Assembly (NCBI GenBank): GCA_010093685.1
Contig: MU006224.1
Location: 27,026 to 91,025, forward strand
From: Ophiobolus disseminans
Lineage: Eukaryota; Ascomycota; Dothideomycetes; Pleosporales; Phaeosphaeriaceae
DNA: 64,000 bases
Reading direction: 5' to 3'
The position numbers and the translations under genes are program-made. This document shows positions 34,601 to 47,289 of this stretch, one piece after another (the stretch's first letter is position 1; every line of letters starts with the position of its first letter). Under the pieces are notes generated by a model. It was not told where the DNA came from. It did not search any database and saw only the letters and a program-made list of their open reading frames with translations.

Positions 34601-37251
34601 GAGTGACAAGCTATTTATAGAGTCTAAAGCGGGTCCGGAAAGCAGTAAGCTATTTATCTCCTTCTTGAATGCGTATCTTGTAAAAGGCTGTAATAACATC
34701 TAGTTTAGTATACTACTTAGCCTTGCAGATGTTGTTTAACGTCTTATAGATAAGTAGAAGAGAATAGCGGTCTTTCTTAGTAATTGCATTAAGTGCTCTG
34801 TAGTCAATGCATATACATAGGCCGCCACTAGGTTTCTTTGCAAAGAGAACTAGTGCTGCAGTAGGAGAGCTGCTAACCCTAATAAATCCCTTATCTAGTA
34901 GTAATGTAAGTTCTTTGCGTAGTACTAGCAACTCATTCCTAGACATGTTGTAGAGAGGTCCCTATAGTATTTATAGACTTTTCCTATCTTCCTTAATAAG
35001 CTTAATGCGGTAGTTAACTCCTTAGCGGTGTAGTGGAAGCTTAGCAGCCTGATTAGGATTAAAGACTGCTAGCTAATAGCGGTAGCTTAAAGGCAACAAG
35101 TCTTTAATTTGTTCTAGGCTTAGCTAGGCCTTAGGGGCTAAAGCCTTCTGAATGTCAGCTAAAGAAGCTGCAAAAATACTAATAGACTTGTCCTTCTTAG
35201 ATGCTTAGATGTATCTTTGCATAGCAATTGCAGAGATCTCATAAACAGTAGGTTAGAGTAGTATTTCCTCTTCTTTGCTGCTAAGGTAGATGCGGGTCCT
35301 TTCTAAGTAGATGTAGATAGACTTCCTTACTAGTGCAATAGTAACATTGTGTATGTTAAACTAGGAGCGTCTAAGCAGGATATTAAAACCAAGGTAGGTG
35401 TTTTCTACTATGTATCCCTATCCTATGCGTGTGTATCCCTTAATATTATATGTAAAATAGCAGGCTTACCTAATAATTCCAGTTCCTCCTACTTCTTAAA
35501 GGGTCCTAGGTGTAGGTAGATTAATGCACTAGAGTTTAGCTTTCTAGGTAAACTAGGCACTTACAAGGGTATATGTTAGGCAACTAGAGTCTAGTATAGT
35601 AGATGCATAATAAGTGTAGTTAATTAATATATGTACAGTAAGTAGTTTTGCCCTTATATAAGATTGAAATAAGCGCTAGTCTTGCTTTATCCTTAAAGCC
35701 TTCTCCTTATGCTCCTGTTAGTGACTTTAAACAGGAGCTACTCTTTTTCCGACTTAGAATTGTTCTCTTCTAGCTAAGGTCTTTTAGCAATCTTTATAGT
35801 TGCAACAACAGTAGGGGATAGGCGACGTGCAGGAGTATAAGAGCAAGAGCTAATAATATGTCTAGAAGCTCTACAGCGTATGCACAAGCAGTTGTTCCTA
35901 CGTCTCTAAATCTTATTCTTGCTCACCTACTTAGCGCGTTAATTTCCTAGGGATTAAGCAGCATAAGTGTGTGTAGGTTCCTAATCTATTGCTTCTTTAG
36001 AGCTATCTTGCTGCATATAGCGTTGTTGCGCTTGTTCTTTCTATAGTGCTTTAATTGCATCTAGTCTTAACCTAATAGTCTAAAGTAGGGAGGTGAATCC
36101 TCTATACTTAGTAGGGACTAGAAAGACGCTAACTAGTCTCTCCTGCATAGCATAGTTTATAGCATTCTCTAGGAGTGAGATCTTAATAGTGTTATTGAAT
36201 AACAATGCTCTAGCGTTTGCTAGCTTAGTCTTAAAGCGTGGCAGAAACCGGGCAAAAGATTCCTAAGTCTTCTGCTTAATAGAGTAGATATTAGACAAGG
36301 CTTTCTTCTGCAGATTGGGGTCGCTGTAGGTGCTAGCTAGGTATTCTAGCAATTGCATACCTAAACTACTTTCTTCCTCCTTCTTAGCCCTAACAAAGGC
36401 TAGGCACATATTGCGGGCATTGCTGCGTAGTCTTGCAAAGATATAGCGTAGCTAGTCTATGTCTGCCCTAATAACCCTACTATCTGTCTTTATCTTGTTC
36501 TTTGCCTCAATCTCCTATCTAGCCTATTTAGAGCGGGTGCTATTAAACTCTAAGAGCTATAGTAGCTTCTCCTTTCTCTTCTTAGGCTATAGTGTGTTAA
36601 TGCCTTGCAAGATGTTCTAGAGTCCTTGTAGGGTTTACTAGTTAATAGCGTTACCTTGCACTATCTGCTGCATAAAGGCATAGAAGGTTTGCTCTATAGT
36701 TAGAGGAGCATTTGCAGAATTGCTGTTATTAGCTATTTGCTTAGGTTCTTCTATAGTATGTTCTATTGTGTCCGGTTAATTCTAGTAATTCTAGTAATTC
36801 TAGTAATTCTAGTAATTCTAGTGATTCTAGTGATGTCCAATAATTCTAATAATGTCTAATAATTCCGATAATGTCCGATAATTCTGTTAATGTCTAATAA
36901 TTCCGTTGTAGAGCACTAGGGGATAACTACACTAGCTACTTAAGTAGTTAATCGAATTTAAATGTAAGGGGCTAGGCAGAAGACTGCAGAAAGGCTAGGT
37001 AGAATAGTGATGAATTCGATAGAGACTATCTAGAGTTAGAGAGCAGGCTGTCTAAATAGGCAGACTGCTAGTTTCTAGGAGTTTCTATATACATTAGCAT
37101 ATGTCATTATTTATAATCTCTTTAATAGCTANNNNNNNNNNATGCTCTTCCGTGATGTTCTGTTAAGCTAAAGTGACTCTAATTAAACTAAAGTGACTCT
37201 GATTAAACCGAAGTGACTCTACTAAGGATAGTAGAGGTCTAACCTCTTACA
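31654..37251 (-). mobile_element. Ty3/gypsy chromovirus, full-length copy (family A)
   Basis: LTRs 31654-31941 and 36963-37251 (plus-strand TGTAAGGGGCTAGGC...CCTCTTACA; left copy starts TATAAG), flanked by the 5-bp duplication ccgta at 31649-31653 and 37252-37256. It lies inside a copia gag. Ten Ns at 37132-37141 in the right LTR are a small assembly gap. Each LTR has three copies of an 18-nt unit around aaagtgactct. Confidence 0.92.
31942..36780 (-). pseudogene. gypsy gag-pol with chromodomain, RIP-degraded
   Basis: In minus-strand order: an N-terminal tandem-repeat tract (36780-36900), gag (LRYIFARLRSNARNMCLAF; FARFLPRFKTKLANARALLF), a CCHC knuckle remnant (CIRCRASRHIISSCSY), protease, RT (MSRNELLVLRKELTLLLDKG, FAKKPSGGLCICIDYRALNA, 34713-34946), RNase H, integrase and a chromodomain (about 32050-32180) that in intact relatives targets insertion to heterochromatin. 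TAG/TAA codons occur throughout. The same gene in plus orientation is at 42600-55062, and a less decayed end at 59523-60605. Confidence 0.85.
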
Positions 37252-37951
37252 CCGTAGCTTAGGTAAACTCCTCCTTAATATACGTGTCTAGTTAGCACTT
37301 AGGTATTCTAACGGCTTTGCCCTCAGTCGTAGCGTAATTAACTTCTATAAGCTATATTTCCTAAGAGGCGATTATCCTAGGAGCCTTTATCGCGTTTCTG
37401 TACCGCTCTTAGGCTTTCTTGATCTCGTCTCTAGCATTAATGCTAATAGTAGTTATTAGGTTAGTAATCTACTAACAATATAATTGTCTTGCTCTATAGC
37501 AGTTTGTGTATAGGTAGTTATTAACTATTCGCTGTATCTCCTGCGTAATCTTGTCGAACGCAGCTTGCTCTCGCGTGTACTTATAATCTTCTGCTTTGTA
37601 GCAATCTATCTCTAGCTTATAGATCTCTAAATCTTCTTTGTACAATGCCTTTGCGTTCGTAGCGAGGTCTATAGATTAAGCAGGTATAAATAGTGCAATA
37701 TTACTGTAAGCGTTAATCGCTTGTTGCGCGGCAGCGTGCGCGTTAATCGCTTATTGCGACGCTTAATAGTCGCTTAGTTAAGGTATTAGTAGCACCTCTA
37801 GTTTAGTAAGGGGTTAGATCGTAAGGTTTAGATCTATCTTTTCCTACACGCGTAGGGAGTTAGCGCGCGTCTCAATCTAGCGCAGCCACTTAATCTAGTT
37901 CATGTAATTATTTAGAATCACTAAGAAGTCTTGTAGAGGTAGTGTAGACAT
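37252..37951 (-). pseudogene. copia-type gag fragment (host of the gypsy insertion)
   Basis: From ATG 37949-37951: MSTLPLQDFLVILNNYMN, then SIDLATNAKALYKEDLEIYK, CYKAEDYKYTREQAAFDKI, SINARDEIKKA-ERYRNAIK, EGKAVRIPKC. This looks like a copia gag of the UBN2/DUF4219 type. The frame continues past the gypsy insertion for a few codons at 31629-31653 (KHLE) and is then lost. Stops are TAG where Gln/Trp is expected. Confidence 0.65.
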
Positions 37952-38085
37952 CCTTTTAATAGGTTGCAGAGTTTTCTCGCGTTAGTTAGTTCTAATCCTT
38001 GTTTAGTTAAGGCAGTAAGACTCTTAATTATTAGATTAGAGGGTTAATTAGATCGTGTAAAGATAAATAATGTTAATTAGTATTA

Positions 38086-39934
38086 ACGTATTCCACTAGC
38101 GAGCCGCCCACCCCAGCGAACCGCCTAAAACATGCCAAGACCTCTACTACTCCCCTCTATCTACAATGTCTCTACACACAAACGCGCTATTACTTAAACA
38201 CAAAGGTAGACTTTAGCTTGCTCTTCTTGCCTATTAATTAGGCCAATTTCGAAGCCACCGAGCTGCTGCTGCTACCTACAACGTTAAACGCCGGATCCTT
38301 AACAAACGCGCTAGAGGAGTACAATTTCGCCTTAAGACGCGTGCAAACTCCTAAAAGCTCACTGCAACAGAAGAGCAGACGATCGTCTAATATATTCTTG
38401 ACCTTAATTCGCGAGGATTTGCGCCCTAGCTGTGCGAGGTAGCAGATATAGCCGATAAAATACTAGGTGTACGCGGTGGGAAGCCTGTAGGCAAGAACTA
38501 GGCTGAGCGCTTCGTAACGCGCTCAGCTGAGCTTAAAATAGCCTTCAACCGAGTAAAGAATAGGTAGAGGATACTGCAGGAAGATCCTGTGATCATTAGC
38601 GCGTGGTTCACGCTAGTAGAGGAGACTAAAGCTAAGTACAGCGTCTACGATAACGACGTACACAACTTTAACGAGACTAGCTTCTAGATAGGCGTGATTA
38701 GGTCTATAAAGGTTGTTATAGGCGCAGAGAGACGTGCAAGGCCTAATCTAATTTAACTAGGCGATCGCGAGTGGGTTACAGTGATCTAGAGCGTGTGCGC
38801 TACTAGGTACGCGACCCTACTCTTTATTATCTACAAGAGACGCGTCTACATCTCCGCGTAGTACGAGGAGACCTTAATACCGCGCAATTGGAAGCTTTCA
38901 GTCTCTAAGAACGGCTAGACAAACAACGCGCTTAGTCTAGAGTAGTTAAAGCACTTTAACGCGCATACAAAGACGCGCTAGGTAGAGGTGTACTAGCTGC
39001 TTATTTTGGACGGCTATGAGAGTCACCTCAACTAGGATTTTAAGGACTACTGCCTTAAAAACAAGATCCTGACCCTCTGTATGCCCCCCTATTCATTCTA
39101 CATCCTCTAGCCGCTTAACGTAGTCTACTTCTCGCCGCTAAAGCGCAAGTACTCCTAGCGCGTTAGAGACTTAGCACGCCGACGCGTCTTCTACATCAAC
39201 AAGGAAGGCTTCCTCCCCGCCTTCAAAGACGCGTTTTTTAACGTGTTTACGGAGAATAACTACTAAAAGGCCTTTAAGGCAGCAGGGCTTATCCCTCTGA
39301 ACGCGCAGGTTGTGTTAGATCGCCTTAAAGTGCGCTTGCGTACCCTACTAGCACCTACCCTCCTAGATAAGCTATGGCAATCAAAGACTCTAAGCAATAC
39401 CTATAAGTTTAGATTGCAATCAAAGCTAGTACGCGATTCCTTTACTCGGTTGCCTGTTATAGCTTAGGCTGGGTTCTCCTAGCTTATAAAAGGTAGTGAG
39501 CTAATGCTGCATGAAAATGCGCTTCAACGTGCTCAGATCTATAAGCTTGAAGAGCAATTAGCAGAGATGACTAAGCGAAAATTGCGCAAAAGAAAGTGGA
39601 TCTAGCACAGTAGGACTATAGAGTATAGGACTGCAGTAGCGCAGGTAGCTGCTAAGGCGTCTGCGGCGCCTTAGCGTTTAAAGAAGGCTCGTAGTAGTAG
39701 TGATCAAGAACCAGCCTAGCTAGCTTTACGGCGCTGTAGGAACTGTAGCAGGACAGGGCATAACGCACGAACGTGCAAAAAAGATACAGAGGCATCTTCT
39801 GAATTAGATGTAAGCACAATGTACGCTGGCTCCTTGTTTGATAGCGATGAAATTGAAGATTTATAACATGTGTTGGTCGTGCTAAGCGTTTTTAGGCGGT
39901 TCGCTAGGGTAGGCGGCTCGCTAGTAGAATACGT
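38086..39934 (+). mobile_element. Third pogo/Fot1-type DNA transposon, 1.85 kb
   Basis: TIRs of about 45 bp (left ACGTATTCCACTAGCGAGCC..., right inverse with C-to-T differences) between TA dinucleotides at 38084-38085 and 39935-39936. It is inserted in the 129-bp LTR-like sequence whose uninterrupted copy is at 20882-21010, which confirms both ends. Confidence 0.92.
38166..39866 (+). pseudogene. pogo-type transposase with C-terminal zinc knuckle
   Basis: A 566-codon frame from ATG 38166 to TAA 39864-39866 with no frameshift but many internal stops, all apparently TAG. Seen: FRSHRAAAATYNVKRRILNK (helix-turn-helix-like), NDVHNFNETSFQIGV (first catalytic region), LLILDGYESHLN (second), IL-PLNVVYFSPLKRKYS (third), and a CCHC-like CRNCSRTGHNARTCKKD near the end. 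The element is of DDE_1 type with an added knuckle. Restoring function would need many changes, so it is a dead copy. Confidence 0.85.
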
Positions 39935-40008
39935 TAATTATAATTAATAGTTATGTATTAATTGTGTATCTTGTGTGTTGTCTGTTGTTCTCTTAAGGGG
40001 TCTTCTCT

Positions 40009-40447
40009 ACTTATCTTTATCTTTCTTATCCTAAGTCTGCGCTAGCAGTAATTTAGTACATAATTAGTTCTGCCGTCTCTAAGCGCCCTGCTAAAAGGCT
40101 AATCACATCTGATAGGAGGTATTAATAGGTATAGGCATCGCGAGGGTGCGCTTAAGAGCATTACCCTATAGATTAATTCACTTAAAAAGAAGAGATTACG
40201 CTGTTTACTACTACAGGATAGAGCCCTAGCTCACAAATCACCCGCGATTACTATACTGTAGAGCGCATAGAGCGCATGTAGTAGCCTAGCCACTTACCTA
40301 ACGTTAATGCATCCGAGTATACCTAGCTATGGATTCGACGTTATGTAACTCGGGATTTCACGCTAAGCTGCAATGCAACCTAGTGCAAGCAACAATAGGA
40401 GGAGGAGTAGAATGCAATACCTATAGAGGTAGTAAACAAGTAGGTAA
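40009..40447. other. RIP-altered sequence of unknown origin
   Basis: Low-quality frames only; one stretch (about 40200-40440, plus) reads YTVERIERM and NASEYTQLWIRRYVTRDF across stops, suggesting an old coding element I cannot name. Confidence 0.35.
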
Positions 40448-40452
40448 TAGGC

Positions 40453-40721
40453 TGTAAGGGGCTAGGCAGAAGACTGCAGAAAGGCTAGGTAGAACAGTGA
40501 TGAATTCGATAGAGTCTATCTAGAGCAAGAGAGCAGACTAACTTTATAGCAGACTGCTAGCTTCTAGAAGTTTCTACATACATCAGCATTTGTCAGCTGT
40601 TAGAAGATTATGTCTTGTTCTAGTTAGTTCCCGGACATTCTAGGACATTCCATGACATTCTATGCTCTTCTATTAAACCGAAGTGACTCTACTAAGGATA
40701 GCAGAGGTCTAACCTCTTATA
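40453..40721 (-). mobile_element. Solo LTR, gypsy family A
   Basis: Reads TGTAAGGGGCTAGGC to CCTCTTATA and is flanked by the duplication taggc (40448-40452 and 40722-40726). Its middle part with ggacattc repeats resembles the LTR at 59164 more than those of the 31654 element, so there are at least two LTR subtypes. Confidence 0.88.
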
Positions 40722-40726
40722 TAGGC

Positions 40727-41544
40727 ATACCTAAGGTAGTGAGACGCATTATAAAACATAGCGGGAACAACGACTTTTATAGGTGACTTAACACTAGAAA
40801 AGTTTATAATATCTCTATCTACATATAATTGAATAGCTTTATTAATTTTAGCTTAATTAGTTATGTAGTTATGTTGTTATGCATTGATTTTGTAAGGCAG
40901 CTCACTAAGATCGGATGCGCGATTACATTTTTAGTTGGGGTAGTTAGTGCGGTGCATAACCTAGAACTAGCTCCTTCGTAGGCACGTAAGGCTCTATAGC
41001 TGCAGATTAATAGCTGTGCAGTTGCAAGCCTTAGGCGCATACGTAGGGTAGAGACGTGTACATAGCTAGACGAGCAACTAAGCAAAGCGTCGAGCAAGTT
41101 ATGCTTAGACCTAGCCTAAGACAGACAAGAATTAAACATTAGAGCTGATATAATATTGCTAACCTACTTACAACTTTTCGGTACGACTTGCAGGTAGCGC
41201 GCTTAGTTGTTAATATGCTCTATAAGTTAGCACTACAGCGCTATAACGTAAGTTGCCGTAGGACCCTATTTAGAATACACTCTCTATATATCTTTGTATA
41301 GCTTTACAGACTCTAAGAAATATGCACATACTCTATATCGCATCCGAGGCTATCTAAAGCGGGGCTGCTGTCTATGCAGACAGCTAATTGTAGTATTGCT
41401 ACTTAGCTAGGAATTTGGTAATAAAGAGACTTTGCGCGGGGAAAGGCATAGGTTTAAGTTTTCTATCCCGAGATTCTTAAGGCCGCGTAGCCGTGGTTAA
41501 CTTTGTTGTAGTAGGAAGTAGTATCGGTATGCCGGCACGCAGGG
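40727..41544. other. RIP-altered interval with a possible mariner end
   Basis: At about 40935-40985 there is an inverted, diverged copy of the terminal sequence seen at 19775-19825 (gtgcggtgcat, agaactagctccttcgta). No transposase was recognised beside it. The rest holds nothing I can name. Confidence 0.4.
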
Positions 41545-41549
41545 TTTTC

Positions 41550-41838
41550 TATAAGAGGTTAGACCTCTGCTATTCTTAGTAGAGTTACTTCGGTTTAATA
41601 GAAGAGCATAGAATATTATAGAAGAGCATAGAACACTATAGAGCATTATAGAATATCCCGGAATGTTCTAGCTATTGCAAAAAATTACAAATAATGACAT
41701 ATGCTAATGTATGTAGAAACTTCCAGAAACTAGTAGTCTGCCTATTTAGACAGCCTGTTCTCTAGCTCTAGATAGTCTCTATCGAATTCATTACGGTTAA
41801 ACCTAGCCTTTCTGTAGTCTTCTGCCTAGCCCCTTACA
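41550..41838 (+). mobile_element. Solo LTR, gypsy family A, plus orientation
   Basis: Reads TATAAGAGGTTAGACC to TAGCCCCTTACA, flanked by ttttc at 41545-41549 and 41839-41843. The TGT start is altered to TAT, a RIP-type change. Confidence 0.88.
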
Positions 41839-44800
41839 TTTTCCGGTACGTATAGAGGGATAGTACAAGCTTCTATATAGCGTTGTAGTAAAGCAACACT
41901 ATTGTGCACTAATAGAGGTCTACAGTAACTTACGTAGAAAGGGCAGCAATAGCAATGTAATTTTTAGTTAACGTCTCTCCCTGTAAGAGGTTAGACCTCT
42001 ACTGTCCTTAGTGGATACACTTCGGTTTATTAGAATATTATAGAACGTTATAGAATGTCCTAGAATGTTATAGAATGTCCTAGAACGTTATAGAATGTCC
42101 TAGAACTAGCTAGAATAAGATATATTCTTCTAACAGCTGACAAATGCTGATGTATGTAGAAACTTCCAGAAGCTAGCAGTCTACTATAAAGTCAGCCTGC
42201 TCTCTAGCTCTAGATAGACTCTATCGAATTCATCACGGTTAAACCTAGCCTTTCTGTAGTCTTCTGCCTAGCCCCTTACATTTAAATTCGATTAACTACT
42301 TAAGTAGCTAGTGTAGCTATCCCCTAGTGCTCTACAACGGAATTGCAAGAGAAATACAACAGAATAATTGCGAGAGCAATACAACGGAATACAAGAACGC
42401 TACTACAGGGACCTCTACGGTTAAACACCTGCATAAGCATATAACAAATTATTAGACATTAACGGAATTATTAGACATTAACGGAATTATTAGATATTAA
42501 CGGAATTATTGGACACCAACGGAGCCACTAGGCAACAACGGAAATATTAATAATTACTAGAATTACTAGAATTACTAGACACAATAGAACATGCTATAGA
42601 AGAACCTAAGCAAATAGCTAACAGCAGCAACGCTACAAATGCTCCTCTAACTATAGAGCAAACCCTCTACGCTTTTATGCAGCAAATAGTTTAAAGTAAT
42701 GCTATTAATTAACGGACTATGCAAGGCCTCTAGAGTGCTCTGCAATAAAGCCTTAATGCACCCTAGTCTAAGAAAAGAAAGAAGAAACTGCTACAGCTCT
42801 TAGATAATAGAACACGCTCTAAATAGGATGGATAGGAAATTAAAGAAAGGAACAAAATTAAGACTAATAACAGAAGTATTAGGTCAGATATAGATTAGCT
42901 GCGCTACATCTTTGCTAGACTACGCAGCAATGCCTAGAACATGTGCTTGGCTTTTGTTAGAGCTAAGGAAGAGGAGGAGAATAGTTTAGGCTCCTAACTA
43001 CTAGATTACTTAGCTAGCACATACAGCGACCCCAACCGACAGAAGAAAGCTCTATCTAACGTCTACTCTATTAAGCAGAAAGCGCATAAGCTATTTGCCC
43101 GGTTCCTGCTACGCTTTGAGACTAAGCTAGCAAACGCTAGAGCATTGTTATTCAATAACACTATTAAGATCTCACTCCTAGAGAATGCTATAAGCTATGC
43201 TATACAGAAGAGACTAGTTAGCGTCTTTCTAGTCCCTACTAAGTATAGAGGATTTACCTCTCTACTTTAGACTATTAGGTTAAGACTAGATGCAATCAAA
43301 GCACTATAGAAAGAATAAGCACAATAACGCTATATGCAGCAAGACAGCTCTAAAGAAGTAATGGATTAGGAACCTACACACACTTATGCTGCTCAATCCC
43401 TAGGAAATTAACGCGCTAAGTAGGTAAGTAAGAATAAGATTTAGAGACGTAGGAATAACCGCTTGTGTATACGCTGTAGAGCTTCTGGACACATTATTAG
43501 CTCTTGCCCTTATGCTCCTACACGTCGCCTATTCCCTACTATTGTTGCAACTACAAAGATTACTAAAAGACCTTAGCTAGAAGAGGACAATTCTAAGTTA
43601 GAAAAAGAGTAGCTCCTATTTAAAGTTACTAACAGGAGCACAAGGAGAAGGCTTTAAGGATAAAGTAAAACTAGCGCTTATTTTAACCCTATATAAAAGC
43701 AAAACCAATTACTATATATATGCTTATCAATTACACTTACTACGCATCTATAATACTAGATTCTAGTTGCTTGATATATGCTCTAGTGAGCGCCTACTTT
43801 ACCCGAAAAGCTAAACTCTAGTGCATTAATTTACCTACTCTAAGGACTATCTAAGGAGTAGAAGGAACTAGAACTATTAGGCAAGCTTGCCACTTTACAT
43901 ATAATATTAAAGGATATACACGTATAGAATAGGGATACATAATAGTAAACACTTACCTTAGTTTTAATATCTTGCTTAGACGCTTCTAGTTTAATAGACA
44001 TAATGTTACTATTGCACTAGCAAAGAAGTTAATCTTTATCTACTTAGAAAGGACCTGTATCCGCCTCCGCAGTAAGAAAGGAGAACTACCTCCTACACTA
44101 ACAGTCTAGGAGATCTCTGCAGTAGCTATGCAGAGATATATTCAAGCATCTAAGAAAGACAAGTCTGTTAGTGTATTTGCTGCCTCTATAGCAGACATCT
44201 AGAAGGCTTTAGCTCCTAAAGCATAATTAAGCTTAGAGCAGATTAAAGACCTCCTACTACTAAGCTACCGCCACTAGCTGCTAGTCTTTAATCTAAACTA
44301 AGCTGCTAAGCTCTCTCTACACTGCCCTAGAGTAGACTACTGCATTAAGCTTATTAAAGAAGATAGGAAGAGTCCGCAAATACTATAGGGCTCTCTCTAC
44401 AATATGTCTAGAGATAAGTTACTAGTGCTCTGCAAAGAACTTATATTACTACTAGATAAGGGATTTATTAGAGTTAGCAGCTCTTCTGCTGCAGCTCTAG
44501 TTCTCTTTGCAAAGAAACTAGGAGAAGGCCTATGTATATGCATTAACTACTACGCTCTTAATGCAATTACTAAGAAGAATAGATACTCTCTACCTCTTAT
44601 CTATAAGACATTAAATAACATCTGCAAGGCTAAGTAGTATACTAAGCTAGATGTTATTGCAGCTTTCTACAAGATACGCATTTAAGAAGAGGATAAATAG
44701 CTTACTGCTTTCCGCACACGCTTTAGGCTATATAAGTAGCTAGTCACTTTATTTAGTATAGTTAGCTCTTCTAGCACCTTTTAACGCTACATCAACTAGG

Positions 44801-45492
44801 TCTTACGTTAGTTCTTAGATAAGTTTGTATCTGCCTACTGTTAGGAATAGATAGATAGAGAGCGGTAGAGTAGGCATAGATTAGGTAGAAGAGGTAGAAG
44901 GTTAATATATTCCCCTTGTGTGTGTGATGAGACGAATCGCTGTCCTCTAGACAGCTCTTCGTTCCCGCCTTATATACTGCGGGGTAAGGTCATGTAATCT
45001 TACTCTTTATTAACCCTATATAGACTAGTCCTAACAATATCCCCCTTGTTAGGGATAGTCGACTTAACTGTGGCAACTTCTTACACGGGTCGTCCCGCGC
45101 AAGAGCAGATACTATCTTAGTCCGCTATATTGAGCTATATTAGCCTAGGGCAATTTTTAGTTTAAATATCTGCCTTCACCTAGTGAGAGACCTGAGCAGG
45201 AATCTCTCTCACCTTCGAAATTGCCTCGTTGCTAGCGCGTTTGAGCGTTTGCAAACGGCCATAAAAATAAGCCCTCAGCTCAATTTAACGATCACTCCTA
45301 CACCTTACTCTACTTTTCGCGCGTAAGTGATCCTCTATCTAGGGAATTCCAGGATCGAAATTCTAGGATCGAAATTCTAGGGCCTAGCTAGATTAGAACG
45401 ACGTCATATAGCGCGTTCTAGCACGTTTTAGCGGGGTCGGGCTTGTTGTAGGCTAGAGTGGCCGTTGTTGTAGTAACCTGAGACTAACTTTC

Positions 45493-45687
45493 TGTCACGG
45501 TTTAGGGTGTCTCCTGCCTTACCTGCAATTGCACCTCGCTTATATAGTAGCGAGTTGCGACTATCTACATTAAACTAGCGCTGCCTACAGCTACACACCT
45601 ATATATACAGTTTGTAGCTTCACTTAATATAACCTTAGTTTAATTCTTTAATTCTTCCTGTATATGCGCTGTTCTCACACCGCGACA
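45493..45687 (+). mobile_element. Solo LTR (TGTSACGG family), 195 bp
   Basis: Begins TGTCACGGTTTAGGG and ends CACACCGCGACA, flanked by ctttc at 45488-45492 and 45688-45692. Shares both ends and much of its body with 59761-59971 and, inverted, with 60606-60748. It contains a TATATATACAG promoter-like stretch. Confidence 0.85.
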
Positions 45688-45782
45688 CTTTCGCCTCTAG
45701 GCACAACACGACATTCTGAACCACAGCTTTAACCGCTCTTACTACTATTCGCATCCTACTCCGCATCGTACGCCTCGCCGCC

Positions 45783-46909
45783 ATGACGCGTACTATTGTC
45801 GACGATAGACAGGAAGACCTCGACAAGAATAGCGCCCGTACCGCTTATCCCTGCATAAGGTGCTAAGATAGCTTCGTTAGCAGTAACCTCGAGTTCAATA
45901 GCTACATAGGGTGCCGCATGCCCGTAATCACCAACGAGAACGACAACGAGCTCACTTAGAAGGAATTCTAGGGCAAGACTAGGACGGGTAACGTAGTTCA
46001 GTTCCTTTAGTGCGAACGCTGCCTAGCTAAGGGCGCAGACTGCTTTCTAGTAAGTGAATTACCTTATTTAGCATATCTAGGCGCTTTCTAGCGCAATCCG
46101 GGCTATGTTGACGCATCTAGCCTCCTAAGAGCTACGAGAAACAATACCGGCGCCTAGAGGAGCTAATAGTGACCGCTGAGACTGCGGAGACGACGATCAC
46201 CCGCCGTCCTAACCCCACTAAGACTCAGGGAGAGAATATTACCGAGGAGACACACAAGCAGGCCCTAGAGCGATCTTAGGACCGCGCCGCGTTTATTGCG
46301 TACGCCGGCAAGTTGTTCTGCGCTATTTCTAGGTAAGATTTTCTATTTTCTGTCCCTAGGATTCAGCTAATCTCTTAGAGTCCGATTAAGCCCTACGCCG
46401 TCTATTTAACCGCTCACAGCGGCGCTATCAAGCTTAAAGACGATGCTCACTCTAGAGTCGTCGTTAAGTATCGCGACAGAACTGTTGCAGGTCAGGCTAG
46501 CGCCGCTAGCAAGAAGAAGCGCGCACTTAAGGAGGCCGAGGCCAGCACTAACGAGGACACTCCTAAGACGCCTAAGAAGCGCGTAAGTTATCCTATTCTA
46601 GCACAATTTAGCACAATCTAGCGCAACTAAGCTAACTCTAGCCTATAGAAGAGCCGCTATAGTGCTGCTAAGTGGGCAGGTGCCACTTCAAGTCCGGCTA
46701 GTGCGCCCTTATCTACTAGGTCTAACGACGACCGTGTCGCTGCCGATCTCGCCGCGAAAGCTGTCGCCAACTCCTAAGAGGCCTACTTAAACCTGTCTAA
46801 GGGCGAGAAATCCGCCTACACCCGTCGCTATGGCAATCCTTTCGACCTGTTGCTGCTAGGCGAGATTCCTAGGGGTAAGAGCAAGGGTAAGAGTAAGGCG
46901 AGAAAATAA
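45783..46909 (+). pseudogene. Intron-containing accessory ORF antisense to gypsy B pol
   Basis: On the strand opposite to gag-pol, between pol and the LTR. From ATG 45783: MTRTIVDDRQEDLDKNSART, a cysteine-rich part (YPCIRC-DSF, YIGCRMPVITNENDNE, LQCERCLAKGADCFL), then after a GTAAGT donor at 46050 an exon beginning PPKSYEKQYRRLEEL, further parts AYAGKLFCAIS, KPYAVYLTAHSGAIKLKDDA, KEAEASTNEDTPKTPKKR with another GTAAGT donor near 46584, and a basic end PRGKSKGKSKARK with TAA at 46907-46909. Several TAG codons replace Gln. I do not recognise a family; the cysteines suggest metal or nucleic-acid binding. Being antisense, its introns would not be spliced from the genomic RNA. Confidence 0.6.
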
Positions 46910-47289
46910 GTAATGTTTGGAATTAGTTGGGAGGAGAGATAATAAGAATACCCTAGAATAGATGAATATAGGCTAGACTGCCTAGCAAGGGCCGTGGATG
47001 TAGTCTTTAGTGCCTTCGGCGGTCGATCTAGCAAGAAATAATTCCTCTTGCTACCTATTTCTCCTATGTATCCGTGATTGTGATATTGTATCCTATTCTG
47101 CAGTAGTTACTTCTGCGCTCGCATAATTCGGTCTAGAATGTGCTATTCGTGTCCTAATTTGCTATAACTAGCTCATTCTAGGTTATTCTAGCGCAATCCA
47201 GCACGTCCTAGCGCGTCTTAATGTAATCTAGGTTGTACTGTCTGTTGCTATAATAGTGTAACCCGTGCTATTAAACACCTTCTAAAACC

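Noticed and set aside
40861..41097. A 78-codon minus frame
   Set aside because: Covers a transposon-end-like repeat in RIP-altered DNA; no homology recognised.
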